A stretch of 64,000 nt of DNA from Prevotella sp. (lineage in GTDB: Bacteria > Bacteroidota > Bacteroidia > Bacteroidales > Bacteroidaceae): NCBI GenBank assembly GCA_024684515.1, contig JAIKWS010000023.1:1-64000 (forward strand). The letters run 5' to 3'. Below are positions 8,189-18,374 of this stretch, one piece after another. Position 1 is the first letter of the stretch, and each line of letters starts with the position of its first letter. The position numbers and the translations under genes are program-made. The notes beneath the pieces are model-generated. The model saw only the letters and a list, made by a program, of their open reading frames with translations, did not search any database and was not told the DNA's origin.

Positions 8189-10093
8189 TCACTCTATGGT
8201 CAGTCGGCGGCTCTTGGGATATTTCACACGATAGTGGACGATGATCTCTTTTTGCTCGTTGGGCACGAGGCTGATCAGCCAGGTGACGAAGCCCGTTTCC
8301 TTGTCAAGGGAGCCACCGCTCAGCTCCTCTGTCGTCACGGTGATGTCAGAGTTTTGCGAGACGGGGATCTGGTCTTTGAGCGTCATGGTGATGTTCTCGT
8401 TGCGAGTATTCTTCACGGTGATGCGCCATGTCATGTCCTGTTCCTGAGAAGAGGCCAGCAGTTTCCTTGATGATTTCTCTGCCACTTTTGTTCGCTGTAT
8501 GCGTATGCTGTTGTCGCGTCCCAGTGAGAAGTGAATGGTGTCGCTCGGCACATTGGGGTCGAGGATTGTTTTTCCGATGAAGGAGTTGTCAAAATACACA
8601 TTGGCCTCTCCCTCGAGCAGGTTGTATGTCTGCCATCCTGTTGCGTCAGCCACGAGGAAGGCCTCCTTGTCAGCCCTTGGAACGCCCACATACTGATAGG
8701 TTGCAGGCAATTGGTAGCGTCCCACCTCAGTGACCGTCACTTTTCCGTCAGACACGAGGGTGATGGGTTGTCGGATTTCGAACTCGTAGGCGAACAGTGC
8801 CTTCTGCTCCTCCACCTCTATCATATTGCTTTCTTCGAGAGCAGGCTTAGGGCTATAAGCATCCAAATGGACTTCTTCGTCTGCCACCATCATTCGTTCT
8901 TGTTTGGCTTGGCCTTTCTTCTTGCTGTTTCCCCTTGTCCCATAGCCTATTACCATAACCTCCTGCAAGGTCTGTTTGTCCTCGGTCAGTTGTACGTTGA
9001 GCGTGGGGCCATTCACCTTTAGTGTTTTCTGTTTGAAGCCCACGAAATTGAATTTCAGTTGTCTCTTGTCTTTAGGCAATGTGATGGAATAGTGGCCGTC
9101 GATATCTGTTACGGTACCCAGTTGCGTTCCAGCAACGGTCACCGTAGCACCGATGAGTGGCTCTCCCTCTTCGTCAGTGACCACACCGGACACGCCGCTC
9201 TCTTCGTCGGTGTAATCATATCGTGGGGCTTGTTTTCCGAAGTTGAGCCAATAGGTGCGTAGTTGAGGAGCGATGTTAGAGCGGTTGGGGTTTGCGGATG
9301 AAAGCGTCACAGTGATGTTATCCCATTTTTCCTTGGTGTTCTGGAAGACATTAGCCTTGTAGGATAGTAGCAGTGGTTGTGTTATCCCCTCAGACCTGAC
9401 GTCGTAGGTGGGGTACCATCCTGCATTCTTGACATAATAGGAAATGTCGAACTCAGCCCTGCAAGCCTGAGGAACATTCACTTTCACGTCCACCTCCGTC
9501 ACCGTTGTCATGGGCAGGCGTGCGATGGAATCGGCAGTCGTCTCGAGGCGTTGTTTTTGTTCGCCCACCCTGATAAGATCCTCGTCGATGGCAATCAGTC
9601 GTTTTTTCAGTGAGAGTAGCTCCTGCGAGTAGTAGTTGTTGATTTCCTTGATGCCAGCCAGCGGTGTCACTGCTGTTCGGTTTCCCACAGAGCAGTTTGC
9701 CTTGACCATCTCAAGTTGTGCTTCCACCACTTCCCGTTGCGTGCGCAGTTCATTTTCCTGTGTTGTAGCCGTCTTCACTTTCTGCTGAGCCTCTTTCATC
9801 AGTCTTACGAGCCTGATGCTGTCAGGGTGTGCCTTGCGGTAATTCACCCCAAGGACGGTCAGTTTGCCTCGTGCCCGCATCTGCAGGCTTTTCGTGTCGG
9901 TATAGGGAGACAGTCCGGTGAAGGTGATAATCTGCTCTCCTGCCGTAAGATTCAGGGATTGTGAGCGTTCCACTTGTGCTCCATTGGTGAACACGGTGAC
10001 GTGCTTGATGTGAGCATTGTATTTCTCTTCAGCGTGGATAGATAATCCCACCATCCAGAGAAAAGTCATTGCGATAAGGAGTAATCTGTTCAT
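8189..10093 (-). CDS. MuiA-family (DUF4139-like) protein with inserted carboxypeptidase-regulatory-like domain
   Basis: N- and C-terminal regions resemble MuiA family (SYYVKNAGWYPTYDVR). Internal GVVTDEEGEPLIGATVTVAGTQLGTVTDIDGHYSITLP plus VMVIGYGT. Confidence 0.75.
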   Translation of the reverse strand: MNRLLLIAMTFLWMVGLSIHAEEKYNAHIKHVTVFTNGAQVERSQSLNLTAGEQIITFTGLSPYTDTKSLQMRARGKLTVLGVNYRKAHPDSIRLVRLMKEAQQKVKTATTQENELRTQREVVEAQLEMVKANCSVGNRTAVTPLAGIKEINNYYSQELLSLKKRLIAIDEDLIRVGEQKQRLETTADSIARLPMTTVTEVDVKVNVPQACRAEFDISYYVKNAGWYPTYDVRSEGITQPLLLSYKANVFQNTKEKWDNITVTLSSANPNRSNIAPQLRTYWLNFGKQAPRYDYTDEESGVSGVVTDEEGEPLIGATVTVAGTQLGTVTDIDGHYSITLPKDKRQLKFNFVGFKQKTLKVNGPTLNVQLTEDKQTLQEVMVIGYGTRGNSKKKGQAKQERMMVADEEVHLDAYSPKPALEESNMIEVEEQKALFAYEFEIRQPITLVSDGKVTVTEVGRYQLPATYQYVGVPRADKEAFLVADATGWQTYNLLEGEANVYFDNSFIGKTILDPNVPSDTIHFSLGRDNSIRIQRTKVAEKSSRKLLASSQEQDMTWRITVKNTRNENITMTLKDQIPVSQNSDITVTTEELSGGSLDKETGFVTWLISLVPNEQKEIIVHYRVKYPKSRRLTIE

Positions 10094-10388
10094 GTCGCTA
10101 TCATTTTTAAGTTAATAGAAAGATGATAAATGGTTGCAAGTCAAGTTGCAGTACCATTTTCCGATGCAAAGATAATCATTCGTAGTAATTATCACTCATT
10201 TTTTTTGCTTTTTTTACAAACATTTCTTCTTTTTTTCGTGAAGAAGGTGGTCAGGTCCTCTTCTTCTGGGGATGAGAGGCGGGAGGCTGCGCACAGCCGC
10301 AGCATACTGAACAGGCAGCGGGCAGTTGCTATCAAAGCACAGCCGCTGCATATGGAGTGGGGGAGGGCAGGGGATGAGGGCTTCTCTG

Positions 10389-12470
10389 CTACTGCTTCAG
10401 GCGAATCTTGAGGCCTGCTGTGAGCATACGACCGGGGGAGTAGAGGGCATAGCGACGGAGACTACTGTCGGTACGACGGTCTACACGATCGAAGATGTTC
10501 TCCAGACCGAGACTAGGCTCGATGGTGAGCCAGCGAAGGGTGGTGATGGTATGGGTGGTCTGTATATTCCAGATGCCGAATCCTGGAGCGTTCTCATACC
10601 CATTGTAGTAGGTCTTCGACTGTAGGCGACCATTCAGATTGACATTGAGAGCATAGTGACGCCAGGTGTGATGGTAGTTGAGAGCCACGGTGGCCGTGTT
10701 GCGTATGCTACGGTCAAGAATGGTCCAGTCGTCCCCCGACTTGGTACGTGCATAGGTGCATGCATAATTGGCTGAGAGGTTCAGTCCTTTCAGAATGTTG
10801 ATGGAAGTGTTGGCCTGTATGCCTTGTACCATTCCTCTGTCGCTATTCTGATAGAGTCCATAGCGCTCCAGTTTGCTGGCCTGTTCGTCTGTCATCTCAG
10901 GGAACTCACGCTGTAGCATGGTGAGTGTGTTGGCATCGACAGCGATGTTCTGACGAACAACCATATCGCTGACGCGGTTGATATACCCCGTCAGGCTGAG
11001 AGCCAGATCCTTTGTGCGATATTCAGCGTTGACAGAGAAATACTGGCTCTTCTCGGGTTTCAGGTCCTGGTTGCCGAAGGATATCTGCGCCTTACCGCGG
11101 TTGACAGAGAAATAATGATAAAAGAGCTCGTCGAGTCCAGGTGCACGGAATCCTGCGGAATAGGTAGCCCGGAAGCGGAGGTTGCCGGGGGCATACATGA
11201 TGGTTGCCTTGGGTGTGAGATGCTGGTCGAAGGTCTCGTGATGTGTGAGTCGGATGCCCAGAGTAGCCGTGAGGTCAGGCAGCAGCTGTTGTTCATGCTG
11301 TGCATATGCAGCCAGGGTATAGACATTGTCATTGATATTGCCGCTGGTAGCGGTGAGATAGTCGCGTCGCCAGTCAGCACCGAAGATAGTTGTGGATTGT
11401 GGTGTGAAGCCAAGAATAGCTTTCAGTGTGGCATTCATGGTTCGCTGTTTCTTTGACTGTACATAGTCGCCAATCTGATTGCTCTTGGTCTCCACGTCGT
11501 ACTGCTTGCCATATCGGAAGCGGTCGACCGAGATATCAGCCTGTAGGGAGTTACGGTCAGTGAACTTATAGATAGCCCCTAGGTTCCATCGCAGTCCCTT
11601 GTAGCGCATCTCATAATCGGTGCCGCCAGTAATCTCAGCCTGTGTGTCAGGGCGATCGGTAATCTTACGATTATAGTCGATGCCTGCATTGAAGGCCATC
11701 TGTCGTGATGGGGAATAAGTGAATTTCTGGCTGAGCAGATGTGAGCGATAGCCCGTGAACAGTGGTGCTATGGTGGGCTGTGTCTCGGTATCGCTGTCCT
11801 TGACATACTCATCGGTATAGGTCTGATAGCTGTCAGCCCGGTCGTGAGTATAGGTGGTATACGATCCGAATCCCTTTTTGTAGATATCGAGGCATACACT
11901 CTCCGTGAGCTTCCCCTCGCCACCGATGGTGGTAGCATTGCTAACGGTGCAAAGTGCACTGGTGGGCTGGTCGGTAATGATATTGATAACACCTCCGATG
12001 GCATCGCTGCCATAGAGAGATGACGCCGCCCCGTCGAGGACCTCGATGCGTCTGACGCGTGACATATTGATACGCGACAGGTCTATATTGTTGGAGATAT
12101 CGCCCGTGAGCTTCTGACCATTGATGAGGATGAGTATGTACTTGTTTCCCAGACCGTTCATACGAAGGAAGGTGCCCATGGAGGACGGTGCCATGGACAC
12201 CTGAGGCATCATACGCACAATAGCATCCTCGAAGGTGGTGATACCCTGTTCGCTGATCTCCTGCCTGGAGATGACATGAACAGGCGTTGCTGTCTGCTTC
12301 AGACGCTGGTGATGGCCGCTGCCAGTAACGACGACAGGGTTTAGGTTATAGGAGTGAGCCACCGTGTCGGGGCGCTCCATCTGATGGACCTGGGCAGCGG
12401 CGCTGGAAGCAACCATCAGTAGGAAGAGGAATGATGATAGTCTCATAAAAGGATTGGAATTCTGATTCAT
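10389..12470 (-). CDS. TonB-dependent outer membrane receptor
   Basis: Signal peptide, NPVVVTGSGHH TonB box region, plug domain (DGAASSLYGSDAIGGVINIIT), C-terminal beta-barrel. Confidence 0.85.
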   Translation of the reverse strand: MNQNSNPFMRLSSFLFLLMVASSAAAQVHQMERPDTVAHSYNLNPVVVTGSGHHQRLKQTATPVHVISRQEISEQGITTFEDAIVRMMPQVSMAPSSMGTFLRMNGLGNKYILILINGQKLTGDISNNIDLSRINMSRVRRIEVLDGAASSLYGSDAIGGVINIITDQPTSALCTVSNATTIGGEGKLTESVCLDIYKKGFGSYTTYTHDRADSYQTYTDEYVKDSDTETQPTIAPLFTGYRSHLLSQKFTYSPSRQMAFNAGIDYNRKITDRPDTQAEITGGTDYEMRYKGLRWNLGAIYKFTDRNSLQADISVDRFRYGKQYDVETKSNQIGDYVQSKKQRTMNATLKAILGFTPQSTTIFGADWRRDYLTATSGNINDNVYTLAAYAQHEQQLLPDLTATLGIRLTHHETFDQHLTPKATIMYAPGNLRFRATYSAGFRAPGLDELFYHYFSVNRGKAQISFGNQDLKPEKSQYFSVNAEYRTKDLALSLTGYINRVSDMVVRQNIAVDANTLTMLQREFPEMTDEQASKLERYGLYQNSDRGMVQGIQANTSINILKGLNLSANYACTYARTKSGDDWTILDRSIRNTATVALNYHHTWRHYALNVNLNGRLQSKTYYNGYENAPGFGIWNIQTTHTITTLRWLTIEPSLGLENIFDRVDRRTDSSLRRYALYSPGRMLTAGLKIRLKQ

Positions 12471-12603
12471 GTGGAGGGAGAGAAGAATCTCGGTTTTTTA
12501 TTGATGTTATATGTTTGATAAAAATTTTTGCAAAGGTACACATTTATTTCCATAAAGGCATCATTAAGGATTTGGTTTTTCTTTATATAAATAAAAATAG
12601 CAA

Positions 12604-12704
12604 TCCATGCGGGAAAACCGCATGGCACCAGGGGGGTAGCAATCCATGCGGGAAAAGCGCATGGCACCAGGGGGCAGCAATCTATGCGGGAAAAGCGCAT
12701 GGCA
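12604..12704. repeat. Tandem hairpin repeats (3 copies, ~39-bp spacing)
   Basis: agcaatccatgcgggaaaa[c/g]cgcatggcaccaggggg repeated; each unit holds a CATGCGG..CCGCATG hairpin (or variant). Confidence 0.8.
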
Positions 12705-12718
12705 CAAGAGAGGGGGTA

Positions 12719-14764
12719 CTATTTCTTCTCTTCGGGATAGCTGATGCGGGTGTGATAAATGGTCTTTAGCTTCTCGATGAGGACGGTCTTGGAATACTGG
12801 ATGTCGCGGAAGGTGATGGGACACTCGCGGAAGAATCCGTCCTGAACCTGACTGTCGATGATGCGGTCTACCAGCTGACGAATGGTCTGCTCGGTATAGT
12901 CGGGAAGAGATCGTGAGGCCGCCTCTACCGCATCTGCCATCATCAGGATGGCCTGTTCCTTGGTGAAGGGGTTAGGCCCGGGATAGGTGAACAGCAGGTC
13001 GTCGACAGGCTCATCGGGATGCTCGTTCTTGTATTTGATGTAGAAATATTTTGCCTTACCCTGACCATGATGGGTGGTGATGAGATCCCTGATCTGTCGT
13101 GGCAGGTGATACTTGTCGGCCAGTTTCAGTCCCTCTGTGACATGACCGATGATAATCTGTGCACTCTCGATATAAGAGAGGTGCTCGTGCGGAGAGATGC
13201 CCCCCGACTGGTTCTCAGTGAAATAGATGGGGTTCTGGATCTTACCGATGTCATGATAGAGCGCTCCAGTACGTACGAGCTGTGCATTGGCATCAATCTT
13301 ACGTGCTATCTCCGCTGCTAGGTTGCCCACCTGTATGGAGTGGTTGAACGTGCCAGGTGCCTCCTCGCTCATGCGCCGTAGTATCTCCTTGTTCGTATTT
13401 GATAGTTCGACGAGAGTGATATCGCTGACGAAACCGAAAGTCTTCTCGATGACATAGAGCAGCGGGTAGGCACAGAAGACGATGACACCACAGATGAAGA
13501 GATACGTATAGTCACTGGGATCGAACGTGTCCAGGTCGCCACGCTGTATGAGGTAGAGTGCAAAGCGTGTTGCCATGGTAGCCACGACGAAGATGGCAGC
13601 AGTCCAGAACAGCTGTGAGCGACTGCTCAGCTCGCGCAGTGAGAATATCACAGCGATGCCGCCAACGGTCTCTACGGCTATGAAATCGAGTGGGTACTGG
13701 AGAATAGAGGCACAGATGAGAATCACCGTGACATGAGCCATGAAAGCAGTACGCGAGTCCATGAACACCCGTACGAAGATAGGTACGATGGCGAAGGGTA
13801 TGATAAAGACATGCAACAGCGAGTGTCCTACCAGTAGTGATGCCAGTAGAGAGAAGATGATGATGAGGGCATAGAGCATGCATGCAGACCGTATGCTGTC
13901 GAAATAGTCTTTGCGATAGATGCCCAGGTAGATGGTGAACAGCAGGATGAGTATAAAGATATATAGCGCCCGTCCAGCCAGCGTGAGTCCATCCTGACTG
14001 GCGTCGTGGCGCAGGTCATACTCCTGCTGGAAAGACTCCAGCACCTGGTAGGTATCATCATCGACGATGTCACCCTTACTGATAATCTTCTGTCCGCGTT
14101 GTACCAGCTTACTGCTTGGAGCGATGCTTCGTATGAGCTCATCGCGTGCGGTGAGGCTATGTATGCTGTCGTAGATAAGATTAGGTACTATGAACTCGTT
14201 GAGGTTCAGCTCTTTAAGCATCGGTTCGTAGTTGCGTACCATTGTATCCTGAGTCAGCATCTCGTATGCCTGTTTTGGCGTGAGTACCTGACTGACGCTG
14301 AAGAGTACAGCCGTTTCACCCGTCACGCGCCATACTGTCTGTGCAGTATCGCCATTCAGTGGTTCCTTGGAGTCGATGATGCCCCTTCCGTAAAGAGCGT
14401 TGAGGCGGTTGCTGATGATGATCTTCAGTTCGCTGCCCGGCATCTCCTTGAGCTGGCTCCAGTGCTGTCTGAAGAGCGTGATCTGCCGGTGTGCCGTCTC
14501 CTCGTTGTAGATATAATAAGGTTTGAAATCCTTCAGTACTTCCGTCCTTTCCTTCTCCAGCATGGCCTCGCTTTTGTATACCGGGAAGTCGAATGGTGCT
14601 GTCAGGTCAGCATGTCGCCATGGTGTTCCTTTCTCCACCTTATAGTTGAAACGAGTATCGCGGGGCATGATCCACACGATGGCAGCCACCGTGACGAGAA
14701 TAAAAGCAGTTCTGACGGCAATATCGCGCCACGACAGTTGAGTCTTCAGATTGAAGTTTATCAT
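12719..14764 (-). CDS. 7TM-HD family phosphohydrolase (PgpH-like)
   Basis: Multiple TM helices; NHSIQVGNLAAEIARKIDANAQLVRTGALYHDIGKIQNP HD domain. Confidence 0.85.
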   Translation of the reverse strand: MINFNLKTQLSWRDIAVRTAFILVTVAAIVWIMPRDTRFNYKVEKGTPWRHADLTAPFDFPVYKSEAMLEKERTEVLKDFKPYYIYNEETAHRQITLFRQHWSQLKEMPGSELKIIISNRLNALYGRGIIDSKEPLNGDTAQTVWRVTGETAVLFSVSQVLTPKQAYEMLTQDTMVRNYEPMLKELNLNEFIVPNLIYDSIHSLTARDELIRSIAPSSKLVQRGQKIISKGDIVDDDTYQVLESFQQEYDLRHDASQDGLTLAGRALYIFILILLFTIYLGIYRKDYFDSIRSACMLYALIIIFSLLASLLVGHSLLHVFIIPFAIVPIFVRVFMDSRTAFMAHVTVILICASILQYPLDFIAVETVGGIAVIFSLRELSSRSQLFWTAAIFVVATMATRFALYLIQRGDLDTFDPSDYTYLFICGVIVFCAYPLLYVIEKTFGFVSDITLVELSNTNKEILRRMSEEAPGTFNHSIQVGNLAAEIARKIDANAQLVRTGALYHDIGKIQNPIYFTENQSGGISPHEHLSYIESAQIIIGHVTEGLKLADKYHLPRQIRDLITTHHGQGKAKYFYIKYKNEHPDEPVDDLLFTYPGPNPFTKEQAILMMADAVEAASRSLPDYTEQTIRQLVDRIIDSQVQDGFFRECPITFRDIQYSKTVLIEKLKTIYHTRISYPEEKK

Positions 14765-14858
14765 GATGAATTGTCCTTTTAGGATGCAAAAATAATCATT
14801 TTTGCTGTCTTTAGCTCAAAAAAGCGGAAGAAAATGCGCTTATAGCCCCTTTTTTTTG

Positions 14859-14866
14859 TAACTTTG
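14859..14866 (+). promoter_or_regulatory. -7 element TAACTTTG upstream of gltX
   Basis: TAnnTTTG consensus 33 bp upstream of the gltX ATG. Confidence 0.5.
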
Positions 14867-14898
14867 CATCCATATTTAAAAAAACGAGCAAAAAAACG

Positions 14899-16425
14899 AT
14901 GACAGAAAGAAGAGTGCGGGTGCGGTTTGCACCTAGTCCGACAGGACCCCTGCATATAGGTGGTGTTCGTACTGCCTTGTATAATTATCTCTTTGCCCGC
15001 CAGCATGGTGGTGATCTGGTGTTCCGCATCGAGGATACCGACTCCACTCGCTTTGTGGCAGGTGCTGAGGACTATATCATTGAGGCCTTTCGCTGGCTGG
15101 GTATCCAGTTTGACGAAGGAGTGAGCTTTGGTGGCAACTATGGTCCCTATCGTCAGAGTGAGCGTAGGGATATCTACAAGAAATATGTCCAGCAGCTGTT
15201 GGACCATGACAAGGCCTATATTGCCTTTGACACTCCTGAGGAGCTGGAGCAGAAGCGGAAGGAGACGGACAACTTCCAATATGACAATCGTACGCGTCTA
15301 CAGATGCGTAACTCGCTGACGCTATCTAAGGATGAGGTGGATGAGCTGATTGCAGACGGGAGACAGTATGTGGTGCGCTTCAAGATCGATCCAGGTCAGG
15401 ATGTGCTGGTAGACGATATGATCCGTGGTGCGGTTCATGTGAAAAGTGATATCCTCGACGATAAGGTGCTCTTCAAGAGTGCCGACCAGTTGCCCACCTA
15501 TCATCTTGCCAATATCGTTGATGACCATCTGATGGAGATCAGCCATGTGATACGTGGTGAGGAATGGTTGCCCTCGGCACCTTTGCATGTGCTCCTCTAC
15601 CAGGCTTTTGGCTGGCAGGATAGCATGCCTCGCTTTGCCCACTTGCCGCTGTTGCTGAAGCCCGATGGCAAGGGTAAGCTGAGCAAGCGTGATGGTGACC
15701 GTCTGGGATTCCCCGTCTTCCCACTGGACTGGAAGGACAGTGAGGGGAATGTCAGTGCGACAGGCTATCGTGAGCAGGGCTATTTTCCTGAGGCGGTAGT
15801 CAATTTCCTGGCACTGCTGGGATGGAATCCCGGTGGCGAACAGGAGCTGTTCACCCTCGAGGAGCTGGTACCCCTGTTTGATATCACCAAATGTTCGAAG
15901 GCCGGTGCCAAGTTCGCCTATGAGAAAGGCATCTGGTTCAATCATGAGTATATGCTGAAGAAGAGTGCTGAGGAGATAGCCCGTCTCTTTGAGCCCGACT
16001 GTCGTGCCCATGGTGTGCAAGATAGCCTTGAGCGTATCACCCAGGTGGTAGCGATGATGAAAGACCGCGTGTCGTTTGTCAAGGAGCTCTGGCCCCTTTG
16101 CTCGTTCTTCTTCGAGGCTCCCACCGTCTATGACGAGAAGACAGTGAAGAAGCGCTGGAAGGAGGAGTCAGGAGCACAGCTGACAGAGCTGATGGCCGTG
16201 CTAGAGGGTCTTGATGACTTCTCTCTGGCCCATCAGGAGGAGGTTGTCCATGCATGGATAGAGCAGCAGGGCTATAAGCTAGGAAACATCATGAATGCCT
16301 GGCGACTGACTTTGGTAGGAGAAGGCAAGGGACCCGGTATGTTTGATATCTCAGCCTTCCTAGGAAAAGAAGAGACCATTGCCCGTATGCGGAGAGCCAT
16401 AGCCAAGCTAGGCTCCGTGGGCTAA
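14899..16425 (+). CDS. gltX: Glutamate--tRNA ligase
   Basis: [27 protein letters not shown] and KLSKRDGD class I signatures. Confidence 0.95.
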   Translation: MTERRVRVRFAPSPTGPLHIGGVRTALYNYLFARQHGGDLVFRIEDTDSTRFVAGAEDYIIEAFRWLGIQFDEGVSFGGNYGPYRQSERRDIYKKYVQQLLDHDKAYIAFDTPEELEQKRKETDNFQYDNRTRLQMRNSLTLSKDEVDELIADGRQYVVRFKIDPGQDVLVDDMIRGAVHVKSDILDDKVLFKSADQLPTYHLANIVDDHLMEISHVIRGEEWLPSAPLHVLLYQAFGWQDSMPRFAHLPLLLKPDGKGKLSKRDGDRLGFPVFPLDWKDSEGNVSATGYREQGYFPEAVVNFLALLGWNPGGEQELFTLEELVPLFDITKCSKAGAKFAYEKGIWFNHEYMLKKSAEEIARLFEPDCRAHGVQDSLERITQVVAMMKDRVSFVKELWPLCSFFFEAPTVYDEKTVKKRWKEESGAQLTELMAVLEGLDDFSLAHQEEVVHAWIEQQGYKLGNIMNAWRLTLVGEGKGPGMFDISAFLGKEETIARMRRAIAKLGSVG

Positions 16426-16436
16426 TAGCCTTTTGT

Positions 16437-17687
16437 ATGTATAATCTGATCATATATGCATACTTGCTGGGAGTGGCTATCTATAGCTGCTTCAACGAGA
16501 AGGTGAGGAAGATGTGGCGTGGAGAGCGTGATGCCTTCGGTGTGCTTCGTGAGAAGGTCGATCCTAAAGCCCGCTATGTTTGGTTCCATGCTGCCTCACT
16601 AGGGGAGTTCGAACAGGGACGTCCATTGATGGAGGAGTTGCGGCGTGTGCATCCAGAGCTGAAGATCCTGCTGACCTTCTTCTCCCCCTCAGGCTATGAG
16701 GTCCGTAAGGACTACGATGGTGCTGACATTATCTGCTACCTTCCCCTTGACACCATCCGCAATGCAAGACGTTTCCTGAGGCTGATACGTCCTGAGATGG
16801 CCTTCTTCATCAAATACGAGTTCTGGTATAACTATCTGCATATCCTGAAACATCGTGGTGTGCCCGCCTATAGCGTGAGCAGTATCTTCCGTGAGGGCCA
16901 GGTGTTCTTCCGCTGGTACGGCCGGCAGTATGGACGCGTGCTGAAGTGTTTCACCCATTTCTATGTTCAGAACGAGAAGAGTCGCGAGCTGCTGGCCACG
17001 ATAGGAATCCAGGATGTTACCGTGGTGGGTGACACTCGCTTCGACCGGGTGCTGCAGATCAAGGATCGTGCCAAGGACCTGCCACTGGTGAAGAGCTTTG
17101 TGGGAGATAGTAGGAAGGTGTTTGTGGTAGGCAGTAGCTGGGAACCGGACGAGGATATCTACATCCCCTATTTTGCAGATAAGGACTGGAAACTCATAGT
17201 GGCTACCCATGTGGTATCGGAGGAACGTGTCAGTCTGCTGCAACAGCGTTTTGAACAACAGCGGAAGCAGGTGATACGCTATACGGAGGCAGATAAGAAG
17301 TCAGCCATGCTGCCAATATGCGATGTGCTGATCATCGACTGTTATGGGCTGCTGTCGAGTATCTATGGCTTCGGACAGGTGTCCTATGTGGGTGGTGGCT
17401 TTGGTGTGAGCATCCACAATACGCTAGAGGCTGCCGTATGGGGTATTCCCGTAATCTTTGGTCCCGAGAACCAGAAGTTCCAGGAGGCCCAAGGTCTGAA
17501 GGAATGTCGTGGAGGTTTTGAGATCAGGAATGGCCAGGACTTTAGCCAGCTGATGGATCGTTTCTGTGCTGATGATGCTTTTCTGGCAGAGTCAGGCAAG
17601 CAGGCTGGTGCCTATGTGGCCAGTCTGGCAGGAGCCACAGAGAAGATCCTGTCGGATGTGAAATTTGAAAGAGGAGAGAAGAAATGA
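16437..17687 (+). CDS. kdtA: 3-deoxy-D-manno-octulosonic acid (Kdo) transferase
   Basis: WFHAASLGEFEQGRPL, YVGGGFGVSIHNTLEAAVWGIPVIFGP signatures. Confidence 0.9.
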   Translation: MYNLIIYAYLLGVAIYSCFNEKVRKMWRGERDAFGVLREKVDPKARYVWFHAASLGEFEQGRPLMEELRRVHPELKILLTFFSPSGYEVRKDYDGADIICYLPLDTIRNARRFLRLIRPEMAFFIKYEFWYNYLHILKHRGVPAYSVSSIFREGQVFFRWYGRQYGRVLKCFTHFYVQNEKSRELLATIGIQDVTVVGDTRFDRVLQIKDRAKDLPLVKSFVGDSRKVFVVGSSWEPDEDIYIPYFADKDWKLIVATHVVSEERVSLLQQRFEQQRKQVIRYTEADKKSAMLPICDVLIIDCYGLLSSIYGFGQVSYVGGGFGVSIHNTLEAAVWGIPVIFGPENQKFQEAQGLKECRGGFEIRNGQDFSQLMDRFCADDAFLAESGKQAGAYVASLAGATEKILSDVKFERGEKK

Positions 17688-18073
17688 CAATACAGAAGAG
17701 AATGGTGCTTGCTGGTTCGCTGGTGATGGTGTTGGTGGTACTACTGATGCCTCTGGTGAACCTGATGAGCTATCGCTTTGGGCTCTTTGAGCTGCCGCAT
17801 AAGATAGAAAGACTGGTGGATGGAACAGGAGCACAGGTGATAGGTTTTGTGCTGCTGGCTGCATTGGTGATTTCCCCGCTAGTGCTAGGTGTGCTCACGT
17901 GGGTGAAGGGACGAGCCCCCAAGGTAGTGGTGGTGCTGCCACTTTGCTTCTCAGCCGTGCTGACGATATTGCTGTTGGTGGCAAAGAAGCCCGATCCAGG
18001 GATCGGACTGTGGGTCTATCTGTGTATGGCAGCAGTGGTGGCTGTCGACGCACTGAGAAAGGAGAAGAGCTAA
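17684..18073 (+). CDS. Small integral membrane protein, hypothetical
   Basis: 129 aa with several hydrophobic segments; overlaps kdtA stop by 4 bp. Confidence 0.55.
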   Translation: MTIQKRMVLAGSLVMVLVVLLMPLVNLMSYRFGLFELPHKIERLVDGTGAQVIGFVLLAALVISPLVLGVLTWVKGRAPKVVVVLPLCFSAVLTILLLVAKKPDPGIGLWVYLCMAAVVAVDALRKEKS

Positions 18074-18095
18074 AAGAGAAAGGAAGCAAAAGAGC

Positions 18096-18131
18096 AAAAA
18101 GCCCGCCCACAAATCACTGGGCGGGCTTTTT
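18096..18131 (+). terminator. Rho-independent terminator
   Basis: gcccgccca-loop-tgggcgggc followed by ttttt. Confidence 0.9.
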
Positions 18132-18141
18132 GGGATATTTT

Positions 18142-18343
18142 CATGCGGGAAAACCGCATGACACCAAAACACAAGATGCATGCGATTCATGCGGGGAAAC
18201 CGCATGACACCAAAACACCAGGACACCAGACGCATGCGATTCATGCGGGGAAACCGCATGATACCAAAACACCAAGACACCAGACGCATGCGATTCATGC
18301 GGGAAAAGCGCATGACACCAAATTTGTGCGGGAAACCGCATGC
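18142..18343. repeat. Hairpin array (5 hairpins, mostly 54-bp period)
   Basis: catgcggggaaaccgcatgacaccaaaacaccagacgcatgcgatt units at 18142, 18188, 18242, 18296 plus a degenerate one near 18326. Confidence 0.85.
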
Positions 18344-18374
18344 ATCGGGGGGGGAATCAGGGAGGGCAGGGGGA

